Assembly: GCF_001650635.1 (NCBI RefSeq)
Contig: NZ_LWQU01000132.1
Location: 1 to 43,927, forward strand
Direction of reading: 5' to 3'
Length of the DNA stretch: 43,927 nt
Origin: Magnetospirillum moscoviense
GTDB taxonomy: Bacteria; Pseudomonadota; Alphaproteobacteria; Rhodospirillales; Magnetospirillaceae
The notes below the pieces were generated by a model. It saw only the letters and a program-made list of their open reading frames with translations, made no database searches and was not told the origin of the DNA. The translations under genes and the position numbers were made by a program. Positions 11,101-23,100 of the stretch are shown piece by piece. Numbering within the stretch: position 1 is the stretch's first letter; every line of letters begins with the position of its first letter.

Positions 11101-14100
11101 CACTGTCCAGTTTGCCGCTGGATCGCTTGCCGTCAGCCACGACGAAGGCGACAGTGGCACAACCGCGTTCACCTTCACCATCCAGCGTACTGGCGACACC
11201 GCAGATCTCGCCTCGACCGTCACCTGGTCGATCGCGCCGAACGGCGCCCTTAACTCGAGCGACTTCAGCAGTAACACCATCGATTACTACTCTGCGCTGC
11301 CCACCGGCCAGGTCACCTTCAACACTGGCGAGACGTCCAAGACCATCACCGTCAACGTCAGGGCCGATACCTTCACCGAGTGGCACGACTATTTGAACAG
11401 GTATCCCACGACCCAGGGCAGTTCGCTCGAGGGCGATGAGACTTTCACCGTCACCCTGAGCAACGGCGCCACTGTTAAAACCAGCAACTCCGGTTACGGT
11501 AACAACACCCCCTCCATTGGCACATCCATCGGTGACAATGATGAGGCGGCGGGCACCATCCTCAACGACGATGTCGGGATCCACATCACCGATATCAGAA
11601 CCAACCTGGCGGAAGGCACGGTGCCGGACCAAGACGGCGACGTCAACCCCAGCCAGGATGGGGTGCAGACCTATATCGAGCAGTCGATCACCTTCGAACG
11701 CGTCGGCGATCCGCGCCAGGCCGTATCGTTCAATTGGGGCGTGTCCGACGCCACGAATTTTTCCAACCAGATGATGTCGGGGCAGGCCGCCACCGGGACG
11801 GTCAGTTGGGCTGCGGGTGACACCTCCCCGAAGACCATCACCTTCCGCCCGCAGGGCGACGACGCCGTCGAGTCCAACTACTCCTTCGTGCTCAGCGTCG
11901 CCAATTCCGGCAACAGTGCGGCCATCGATGAGTTCAGCTACGGCACCAGCACCAATACGGTGCGGAACAACACCCTGAACTCGGACTCGATCCCGCTGGC
12001 CACCTTCAACGTCCTGCGTGACGAGGCCGGGGTCTGGGTGACCAACGAGGTGCAGATCCACTACGACGCCTGGGACAGCCAGCAAACCTCCACAACCGAG
12101 CAATACTCTGGCTCGGATCCCTGGTCAGGCAATGCCTATGTCCCCGGTCACGAAGGTCATATCAATTACAGCGGTAGTAATGCCGACAACGTCGAGGGCT
12201 CGCTCGGTTCGGCCACATCCGGTTCCGACTATACCGCCGTGCCGGCGACCACGCTGACCTTCGATGCCGAGCATCTCAGCCGTACCGTCACCGTCAACCT
12301 GCTTGCCGACGGGACCTACGAGACCCGTGAAGGCTTCAGTCTGTTCCTCGATAATGCCTCGGGTGCCACGGTGGCCGACCGTGAGGTTGTGGTCACTGTC
12401 GCGGACGACGATAGCGCCCAGCCAAGCTACCGCGTCAATGTGAATGGCAGCACTGCCATCGAAGGCATGGACGAAGCCGTCCAATTCACCGTCGATCTCG
12501 GCAAGGCTCTGACCCAGGACAGCACCTTCAGTGTCGCCTTGTCCGATCAAACCGCCGCCCAATCCTCTTCGGCAGGCGAGGCCGGCGACGTCGCCCGCTA
12601 TTTCGAGTACAGCACCGACGGCGGCGCCACTTGGCAGACCAGCGCCCCGGTGTTCGAATTCAACTACGCGGCCGCATCAAGCAGCGTCGACGATCAGGTC
12701 TCCGTCGCCTACCAGTTCGACAATAGTGAAAGCGGGGAATCCTTCGACAGCTGGCTCGAATTCTCGGACCTTAAGGCGGATTCCGGCTATCGGGTTGGTG
12801 GTGTGCTGCAGGGGCTGAGCCATGCCGGCCCCAACGCCGGAGGAACGATCCACGTCGTCGTTGACAGGGACGGTGCCTATGTCGACGACAATGCCGACGG
12901 CGTGCATGACGAGGGTGAAGATACCGAAGCTTTTGATTGCGGGGGCAACGATTCCGTCGATCTGGCCAACAATACTGTCGTCATTCATTTCAACGACAGG
13001 CCGAATCAGGGACTCGATTTTAGCGGCTTTGGCGCAGATGACCGAGTCGAGATCGATCGCGCCGCGTTCCACGATAATGGTTGGACTGCAGACTGGGCCA
13101 ATACCACCTTCGCCAACTCCACCCCCGACGACTACGGCGGGCCATACTGCCACAGCAAGGGCTATAACACCGGCTGCACCGATAACGGCTATGCCTCTAC
13201 CGCGTTCCTTGCCTACCAGAACGGTTCGTCATTTGGGGTTCGGGCGCATTGCAGTGGTTTCTGGTACAGCTGCTCCGAGGCCCAGTTGGCTCATAGCTTG
13301 GGCGAAGGCAACAGCGACTTCAATTCCGTCGATATGCTCCAGGCGGTTTCCTTCGTCGGGGCGGGAGACGAAGGTGGTTCGGGCAGTGCCGGACTCTTTA
13401 CCGTCTGGATACCGGTTCGTGCCGACGTAGAGATCGACACTGATGCCTTGCGGGTCAGCATCGCTGGCAGCGGCGGCAGCCTTAGCGGTGACTATGCCGG
13501 ACTGGCCTCGCTGAGCGAGCCCGATTCCGAGACCACCCAGGCCCTGCTGGCCTGGTGGAACACCCAGTTCGAACAAGAAGGTGTTTCGGTCGAGGACGTT
13601 CAGGAGTATTTCGCCGAATTCGCCATGCGAAACAGCGATGCGGTCGCGGTCCAGTTCCTGCGCTTCGACATGGAGTGGGACGGCTACGGCGACATGACGT
13701 GGAGCGTGGAGGGGCTCGATCCCGCCATGGTTGTTGCTCCGCAGGATGGTGGTGTGTTCAGCGACTTGCGCGTGGTCCAGGACGTCACCCTTGACGCGGG
13801 CCAAACGACGGTCGCGGCCGACATCGCGCTTGGCGCGCAGGCCGTGTTCAACGTCTCCAACGGTATGTCGGCCATCGACTCCTTCCAGCCCGAAGGCCTG
13901 CAGCCGACCTTCGAGGTGACCGAGGACAGCATTGATGCCGCCACCGGCATCCGGACCGTGCACGTCACCGTCACCCGCCCCGACGACAGTCTCGACGACG
14001 TGGTGAACTACCGGCTGAACGTGCCGCAGCTTACCGATGCCGCCTTCCTGAACGGCTCGGATTCCATGGCAGGCCGGCTTGGCTTCGCCGCCGGGGAGGG

Positions 14101-17100
14101 CACCCAGGAGCTGGTATTCCAGTTCAACGCCATCGTCAGCGACGATTCCACCCCGGCGCCCATCCATCGCGATATCGGGGTCATTGTCGGCTATGATGCT
14201 GATGGCGGCCTCGGCGCCTTCATCGACACCGACCAGGATCACGTGCTCGACGCGAGCGAGGCAACGTCAGACAACCTTGCCTTCGACGCGGACGGCAACG
14301 ATCTCGTCGGTTTGGACGTTAATCGGGTTACCGTGCGTTTCAACGACCTTCCCGAGAGCGCGCTCGATTTCAGCGGCTTCGGGGCCGACGACAGGATCGA
14401 ATTCAACCTTGACGAAATGGCTCGCAACGGCTGGGCGTTGGGTGACATCACCGCGCGTTCGGCAAGCGGCTGTCATAGTTCGTCGGGGGGCGGAGAGCGT
14501 TATAGGGCCTGTTCATCGCAAGAGGTTTCTGGGCTGACCATACATGGCGATGCATTCGATGTAACCGCGTATGCCGAGGCGAGCGGCAACGGGGCCCAAA
14601 CGCTCGAATTCAGAGGCTCCCGCAGTGGAAGCTGGACAAGCCAAGCTGTCGCGACTTTAGGCGGGAGTGAGACTGCTCTGGCACTGGTCAATGGCGAGAA
14701 CAGCCTCAATCGCCAGATTTCGTTCGTCCACAACCCGACCCAGCACATCGTGGTCGATTCCGATGGCGCCTACGTCGACAGCGATGCGGACGGGATCAAG
14801 GATGATAACGAGAGCACGCTGGCCTTTTCCACCAGCGATGGTTCCGATCTTGTCGGACTGGAGTACGGCAGCTACGTCATCCACTTCAACGACGCTCCGG
14901 ATGAGGCGCTTGACTTCACCGGCTTTGGCCGGGACGACCGTATCGAGATCGATGTTTCTGCCTTCCAGGCGAACGGCTGGAACGACGCCATCAGCGGCAT
15001 GAAGGATGACGAATGGCGGTCCGCCAATGTCCACAATGAATACTATTCTGGCTCTTTCTGCAGTAATCGGTCTTTGTACTTTAGTGATGGATCTACTTTC
15101 GGAGTTTCCGCTGTTCGCAGCATGTGCTACTCTTCAGGGTATTGGTGTTCTTCCGGTGCCCAAGCAGAGGTAAACAGGCTGACGGTTAGGAGTAATGGCG
15201 GCAGCGGCCTAGAACTGGCCCAGTTTGGTACCGGATATCTGTCGGAAACCGCGATCAACTTCAGCATTGACGGCAACGGCGGACTGATGAATCGCATCAG
15301 CTTCGTCAACCTGCCCGATGCCGAGCCGGTACAGAACATTCAGGTCATCGTCGATCATTACGACAATGGCGACCTGGGCACTGGCGTCGGTGCTTTCGTT
15401 GACCTGGATGCTGACGGGGTGCTCGACGCCGCCGAGGCCTCCGCGGAGAATATTGCCTTCGATTTCGAAACAGGCGAGGACTTCGTCGACCTGGCCAGCA
15501 ACCACGTCACCGTTCGCTTCAACGACGTGCCTGACACCGTTCTCGATTTCCGCGGTTTTGGGAGCGACGACAAGATCGAGATCAACCTCGCCGAATTTGC
15601 GGCCAATGGCTGGAAACTTGGTACGGTCACCGATACCGCTGCCGGCGGGTGGAATTGGTCGAGTTGCAGTCAAATTTCCCATGCCCGCAGCGATCTCTGC
15701 CTTTCGGGCCAAACCGCTCATGGTGACGGATTCTCCTTCTATGCGAATGCCGAGTTCTCATCTGGGAGCTCGGTGCTGCTGAGAGTGTCGGGTTATCGCA
15801 TGAACAGCGACGGCCCCTGCTCCAACTCCTCTTTCGCTTGGACGAATGGCGTGGGGTTGGCCAGTTTCGGCAATCCCTTAAACTCCCATGGAAACCCCAT
15901 CGTCGATGGCAGCGGACGCCTCAACGACCAGGTCAGCTTCGTCCACAATCCGACCATTCACGTCGTGGTCGAATCCGGTGGCGCCTTCATCGATACCGAC
16001 GCCGACGGTGTGCTTGATAACGAGGAAGCCGTTGACTCCAACCGTGCTTTCCAGAGCGGCTGGGATGACGACTCGAATTGGCATTTCGACGATCATGTCG
16101 ACCTGGCTAATAACAGTGTGGTCATCAAGTTCAACGATGCGCCGGATAGCGCCCTTAACTTCGAGGGCTTTGGCAAAGACGACCGCATCGAGATCGACCT
16201 GTCGGCGCTTCGGGCGAATGGTTGGCACGTTGGGGCAGACTTCACGGATTCCTGGCGCTCCAATAGCATTTCCCTCTCGTCCAGCACTAAGTCCTTCTCA
16301 AGTTCGGTTGGATTGAGCGGGCGCACCCTAGCGGGAAATACCTACGAGTTCGAGGTCTATGCCGATTTCGAATCTTCTGAAGGTTATGTTAGCTCCAACA
16401 CATTGGGGATGTATGTCGATGCTGATTGTGCATCCTCAATGCGGGCGGATCTAGCCGAGTTTGGCTGTGATAATGCCAACAATCCGATCATTGACGGCAA
16501 TTTCGGGTTGATGAATCGCATCAGCTTCGTCCAAAGCCACGTCGAGCATGTGATCGTCCAAGCCGACGGCGGCTGGATCGACAGCAACGCTGACGGCATC
16601 TTGCAGTCCAGCGAGAAGACCGACGACAATCTGGCCTTCGACTTCACCGTTGGTGCTGGCGAAAGCAATGCCCTCATAGACCTTGCGCACAGCAAGGTGG
16701 TCCTCCAGTTTGAGGATCGACCCGACCAGGCCCTCGACCTGTCGCAGTTCGGCCTTGATGATCGCATCGAGATCGACCGCACCGCATTCGGCGTCAACGG
16801 CTGGCACGGTGCCGCGAACGAGGGGGGGAGTCAGAGCAGCGACGCTTGGTCCGGCGGATCCGGTGCGGCCAGCAGCCAAAAGACCGTGTGCTCGTCGTGT
16901 GCCAGCATTGCGGTGAATGCGGCGCGCAGTGCCAGCGGCGACAACCGGTTGTCGGTGGGCACCTGTACATCGAGCGACGGCTCGGAACGAAGCGCCGTCC
17001 TCGCGACCTTCGGCGAAAATACGTCGGTGATCGATGGCGATGGCGGTCTGATGGACCGCATCAGCTTTGTCACGTCCACCATCCATGTGGTCGTTGAGGC

Positions 17101-20100
17101 CGACGGTGCCTTCATAGATGCCAATGCCAACGGCACCCTGGACGATGACGAGGCTGCCTATGCCTTCGACCAATTTACCGGCCAGGATCTGATCGGGCTG
17201 GACCAAAATCGTGTGGTGGTACACTTCAACGATGCCCCCGACACACCGCTTGATTTCTCTGGTTTCGGCTGGAACGATCGCATCGAAATCGACCGCTCCG
17301 CTTTCGCCGGCAACGGCTGGCACGCGGCGCTGAGCGAGTCGCGCAGCGACTCGGGTTCGTGGGGAAGCGTGGATGACGCTTATGCCTTCCGCAACTTTGT
17401 CCGCGAGGGGGAAAGTGGTTTCACGTTTTTTGGTGCTTTTGCCCAACGCAGTGGCTCCTGTTCCAGCTCCAGCAGCGTGATCGACAGGAATGTCCTCGGT
17501 GTCTTCGACTGCTATTATGGAGAGGACGGCTGTGGCAGTAACCAGGCGACGCTTGCCGATTTCGGTACCGGCTCTGTCTGGGACGTCAACCAGAGCATGC
17601 TCGAGGGTGGGTTCTCTAACCTTGTGTCCTTCGTCGGTCGCGAGTTGATCACGGGCTTCGACGGAGAGGCGTTGACGCTCGATCAGGGCGGTTCGGTCAG
17701 CGGCGGTGAGATGGCTTATGACGGGACCATCACTGCCGGCCTTGGCACGGACGAGATCCTGATTCGCGTTCCCATCATCGACGACAATCTCGACGAGCAG
17801 GTCGAAACGCTGGGCCTTACCGTTTCCGCCGAGTCGGGCAACAGTTTCACCGTTCCCGAGCAGTCCGGGACATCGGTGGTCGTGGACGATGACAGCCCGC
17901 AGATCACGGTGGGCTACAGCACTCTGGTCGATGGGCAACTGAACCAGGGCTATCTGGTCCAGACCATCGACATCAACAATCGCAACGGCGATGTGCCGTC
18001 CACCACCTATTCCAACACGAATTACCAGTCGGACAGCTTGGCCAATGATGCAGGCGCGGCCCAGTCCTTTACCGTAACCTTGCGCTTCCAGGGCCAGTGG
18101 GAACTGGCTCTGATCGACGAGGATATGCCGGGCACCGGCCAGGGCTACAATCAGGATTCACTATTCACTCTGACCGACCGGCTGCATCGCAGCCCGCCGC
18201 AATTCCTCTCCTTCGACGGCGTGGCCGAGATGGTGGACGGCGAGCCGACCGGCTATCTCCTCTACGAGGTGGATGTTCCCGCCGGGACGAAGCAGATTCT
18301 GACCCGCTCGGCGATTTCCGACACCGCGCTTTACGGCTCGGAAGCCCAGGCACTGATTGAAGCGGCCAGCGCCCAGGTCACCCATGTGGATCCGATCATC
18401 GTTGCCCGCGAGACGACGGTGAACGAAGGCGACGGTACGGCCACCATCGAAGTCGTCGTCGTCGGCGGCGATATCGGCGACGGTGTCTCGGTGGACGTTC
18501 AGACCCAGGACGGCGTCTGGGAGGACCGCACCTTTGTGGTTTCCCGCGAATACGCCACTGCCGGTGAACTGACCCTCACCTGGTCGGTCCAGGCCCTGGG
18601 CGGCGACAATTCGGAAATCCTCATCGACGGCGATGGCTCCACCAATTATGTGCACGGCTATTACGCCCAGTCCTACACCGGGACGGTGAATGCCGAGGAT
18701 TTCGTCATCATCACCAGCGACGGTCAGTCCGCCCAGAGCGGCAGCGGCCTGCCCACCGGCACCGTCACCTTTGCCGACGGCCAGAAGGAAGCCTTCATCA
18801 CCGTCCGCGTGCGTACCGACAATATCGGCGAGGCGGACGAGGACTTCCGCGTGGTGCTCGACCAGCCGCCTGCCGGCGTGCAATTGCTGGGCAACCCCGA
18901 TGCCACCCAGACCTACATGGTGTTCGACGGGGCCGGTTACGCCAAGATCGTCAATGATGACCAAGTGTTTACCATTAAGGGGCTGGTGATCAACGAGGCG
19001 ACCAACAGCAAGGTCACGGGCAACGCAAACAATTATACCCAGGCGGATGACGACGGCATGGCTATCGCCGGCACGCCCACGGGCTTGACCGCGCCCGCCG
19101 GCTATTCCCTGCACCAGTTTGTCATCAAGCGGGAAGGCGATTCGTCGGCTGCGGCCACCGTGGATTATGTGATCGAGTTGAAGGGCGTTGATGGTTCGGG
19201 CGGCTTCGTCGAAACCGCTGGGCTGGACACCCAGGCCGCCGGCGCCCATGAGGCCGAGACCAGCGACTTCCTGGACTATACCAGCGGCAATTACGATAGC
19301 GCCTGGGGCTTCACCTGGGGGGCGGCCGTCGGCGACGTAACCTCGTCCGATGCCAAGACCATCACCTTCCTTGCCGGCGAGACCGAGAGGGTGGTGACCA
19401 TCGCGGTCAAGAACGATTCGCTCGTCGAGGACGCGGAGCAGTTCCGCGTGGTGCTGACCAACCCTGTGGCCTTGGAAGGCAATGACGGCAACCCCGGTGT
19501 GTCCGAGACGCGCGGCTTTGCCGACTTCCTGGTCGGCGATAACGACGGGACCACCGTGTCCGTCAGCATCGGCTGGCTGGACAACAGCAGTGATGCAAGC
19601 GTCAACACGCTTTCGAACGACGTGGGCAACGCCGCCATCGACAACGCCTTCCTTGAGGGCACATCCAGCGACTGGCTTACCAGCGGCGACAACGACTACA
19701 GCAACGACAGCACACCCAACGATCACCGCTTGGTTCTTACCTTCACCCGGTCGCATGCCGACGCGACCGCCAGCCAAGCCTTCTTCGAGATCGATCTCAG
19801 CCAGAGCAATTATGGTAGCTCAGATATGGTGCTCGAGACCGGGTCCGTCGCGCAGATTACCGACTACTCGAGTTCATCATTCTGGCGCGGGACCGTGGAT
19901 TTTGCGGCGGGTGAGACCACAGCAACGGTGGTCTTCCGTGTGCCCGACGACAACATGATTGAAGGCAATCAGTCGATTTCGGTCACCCTCTACGACGCCG
20001 AGCATCTGCCTGAATCCGTCTACACCACCTCGTCGTCAATAAACGCCGGTGCAGCACTCGCCGATACGGCCGGCATTGGAATGAGCAGCAGTCTGGCCGA

Positions 20101-23100
20101 CTGGAACACCACCATCCGCGATCCGAACGCCTATACCGCGACGGCCACGGTGGTGGATGACGACATCCGGCTCTGGTTGGGCGATTTCCGTTCCGCCTAT
20201 CCCTATTCTTACTCGGGCAATTACGACTGGACGCCCGATGGCGATGTCGATGCGAGCAATTCCTGGGATCCCTGGGAGGCCTATACCGTCAACGAGGGTA
20301 ATCCTGCGGACGGCTATACCGCTGACCAAGCCTATACCAGTGACGATGGCGACTTCAACCTGACGTTCGCACGTGCCGGTGTTCAGTCCGGCGACATCGC
20401 CCTCAACTGGCAGGTGGTTCTGAGCGGCACCGCCTCCTATGCCGATTTCAACTCGGATTACTGGGTGGATGGCAGTGGCAATCACACCACCGTGCTCGCT
20501 TCTGTGGCCGGTGTGCAGGGTATAGTAACCGTCGCAGGTTCGGCATCCACCGACCTGTCGACCATGTTTGCAGCCAAGATCGAAGGTCTCCTGGCCGCTG
20601 ACCGGACCGTCGAAAATAACGAGACCTTCCAACTTGCCTTCTCGGTGGCCGGTTCGCCGAGCAATATCCTGTTCACGCCAAATTACTCCTATGAGGCGCT
20701 GGGCAGTACGTATCACACCACTAATCTCGCCGGTCGTGACACCATGACCGTGGATGTGGTCGCCTTGAACGATGACGTCACCTACGGCATTGCTCGGGCC
20801 TCGACCGAAGGCGACAACAAGGTGACCGAGGGCGACAGTGGTTCGGCCTATATCGACTTCGACATCTCCCGCAGCCTGGGCAGCTCCATTACCGGCGGCT
20901 ACCACGGGGGGTCCTCGGTGGGCTGGCGTATCGTCGGAGTGGACGGCTATGACATTAATGCGAGCGATTTCCTGGGCGGCACGACGAGTGGCGTGATCTC
21001 GTTCAGTAGCCACAGCTTCGACGTTAACGGAATCTGGCAACGCCCGACCACCTATGCCGCGGTCAACGGCGTGACCATCAACCCCGATGTCAGCCAGGTG
21101 CTGCGTATCAACATCAACCCCGACTCGCAGGTCGAGTACGGCGAGCACTTCACCGTCGAATTGTACAATCCGAGTGTCGGCTATGTGGATAGCGCCAATG
21201 ACAGCGTCGAGGCGATCATCGTCAACGATGACACCGGCGTGCTCGTCAACGACTTCCGCGTGACCGAAGGCGACAGCGGCACCGTTCAGGTCCAGGCGAC
21301 GGTGATCCGCGTGGGCGACCTTTCCGGCAGTTCGAGCTTTACCTGGGCCAAATATAACGTCGATACCAACAGCACCGACTTCGGCACCGGCACGACGGGC
21401 GGTTCCGTGACCATGACCAACACCTCCGGCACGGTCGGCGCAATGGCCGACGGCTTCGGAGTCCAGTCCCAGACAATCACCACCACGGTCGACGTCAAGG
21501 GTGACGCCACGGTCGAGGACGACGAGGACTTCCGTCTGGTTCTCAGCAAATCCACGGGGATCGATCAGATGCTGCTTGGCAGCAGCACCGATCAGGCCGA
21601 CGGCGACGTCACTGACGACACGCTGGCCGCCCTGGGTGATCGCACCTACGCCCTGAGCAGCACGACCAGCGCCACGGCCTATGTGACGGTGCTCAACGAT
21701 GACACAGTCTTCTCGGTCCAGGCGGATACCCGCTCGGTGACTGAGAACTCGGGCGGCACGTTCACCTTCACCATCACCCGCAGTGTGGCGACTCCACAGG
21801 ACCAGACCGTCACATGGACGGTCTTGAGCGAGGGCGGCCGCAACGTGGTGGATTCCGCTGATTTCGGTGGCAGCCTGCCCAGTGGCCAGGTCACCTTCAC
21901 CGGCGGTGAGCTGAGCAAGACCATCACCATCCAGACACCGAACACCGACACCTCGCCCGAGGCGGATGAGGTCTTTACGGTCCAGGTCACTGCTTTCGGG
22001 ACCGGTTCCGAGAACGACACTTTCGCTGTCACGGGCACCGGCGCCAAGGGAGTGGTCGTCAACGACGACGCGGCCATCTATATCAACGACAGCCAGGAAA
22101 TCACTCAGATCGAAGGGTCTGGATCCTCCACGCAGTATTATCGTTTCGATGTGGTGCGCTCGGGCGTTGGGGTGACCGGTACCTCCACCGTCGATTGGCT
22201 GGTCCAGTTGACAACGGATGGCGCGGGCAATACGGCCCAGGTCAGTGACTTCGCCTCGCTGCCGACGTCGGTGACCGCCTCGGGCTGGTACGACTCGTCG
22301 ACCAACAGCATCAAGGGCACGAGCACGTTTACCGCCGACAACTACGACACCCAGACGGTGGTGCTCGCGTTGAGCCCCGACAACACCCTGGAATCCTCCG
22401 AGTCGTTCACCATCGTCCTGTCCAATCCAAGCGTCGGCACCATCGTCGAGAGTTCGAACAACGCCGCCGGCAAGATCGGCGACGACGATTACTCCTTGTC
22501 GGTTGCCCAGACCACGTCACCCGGTTCGGACGAAGGCGACGGCAACAACAGCATGTCCTTCACTGTCACCCGCACCGGGGCGACCGACTTGGCTGCGACG
22601 GTGAGCTGGACCTTGCTGTTCGGCGATAACGCCGATGCCGGAGCCGGCAGCCTTGACTACTCGGACGCGGTCGGCTTTGCCGCCTCCGACGATTTCCGCG
22701 CTTCGACCGGCAACTTCACCTTCCCGGCCGGCGCCTCGACCTACACCTTCACCATCCCGGTCCGCGGTGACGTGCAGTGGGAAGAGAACGAGCTCTTCAC
22801 CCTCAAGATGGATTTCGACCGCAATAATGGGACCAGCGGGACGGCCTGGACCACGGCAACGCTGCTGAATGACGACGAGGGCTTCTCCGTCGCCGGTACC
22901 GACGGCACGCTCGGAACCATCACCGCTGCGCTGGAAGGCAGTGCCGGCACCCCCGGACAGATCACCTTCCGCGTGATCCGCGAGGGCGACTTCTCGGGCG
23001 GGAGCACGGCCGATTGGGCGATCACCAGCAGCGGACAAAATCCGGCAAGCACCAGCAATTCGACCAACGACTTCGCCGCCGCCTTGACCGGAACGGTGAC

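Noticed and set aside
12848-17320. CRISPR-like or recent tandem DNA duplication
   Set aside because: The repetition is at protein level with long, unequal units and diverged DNA inside one reading frame; there are no short direct repeats with spacers.
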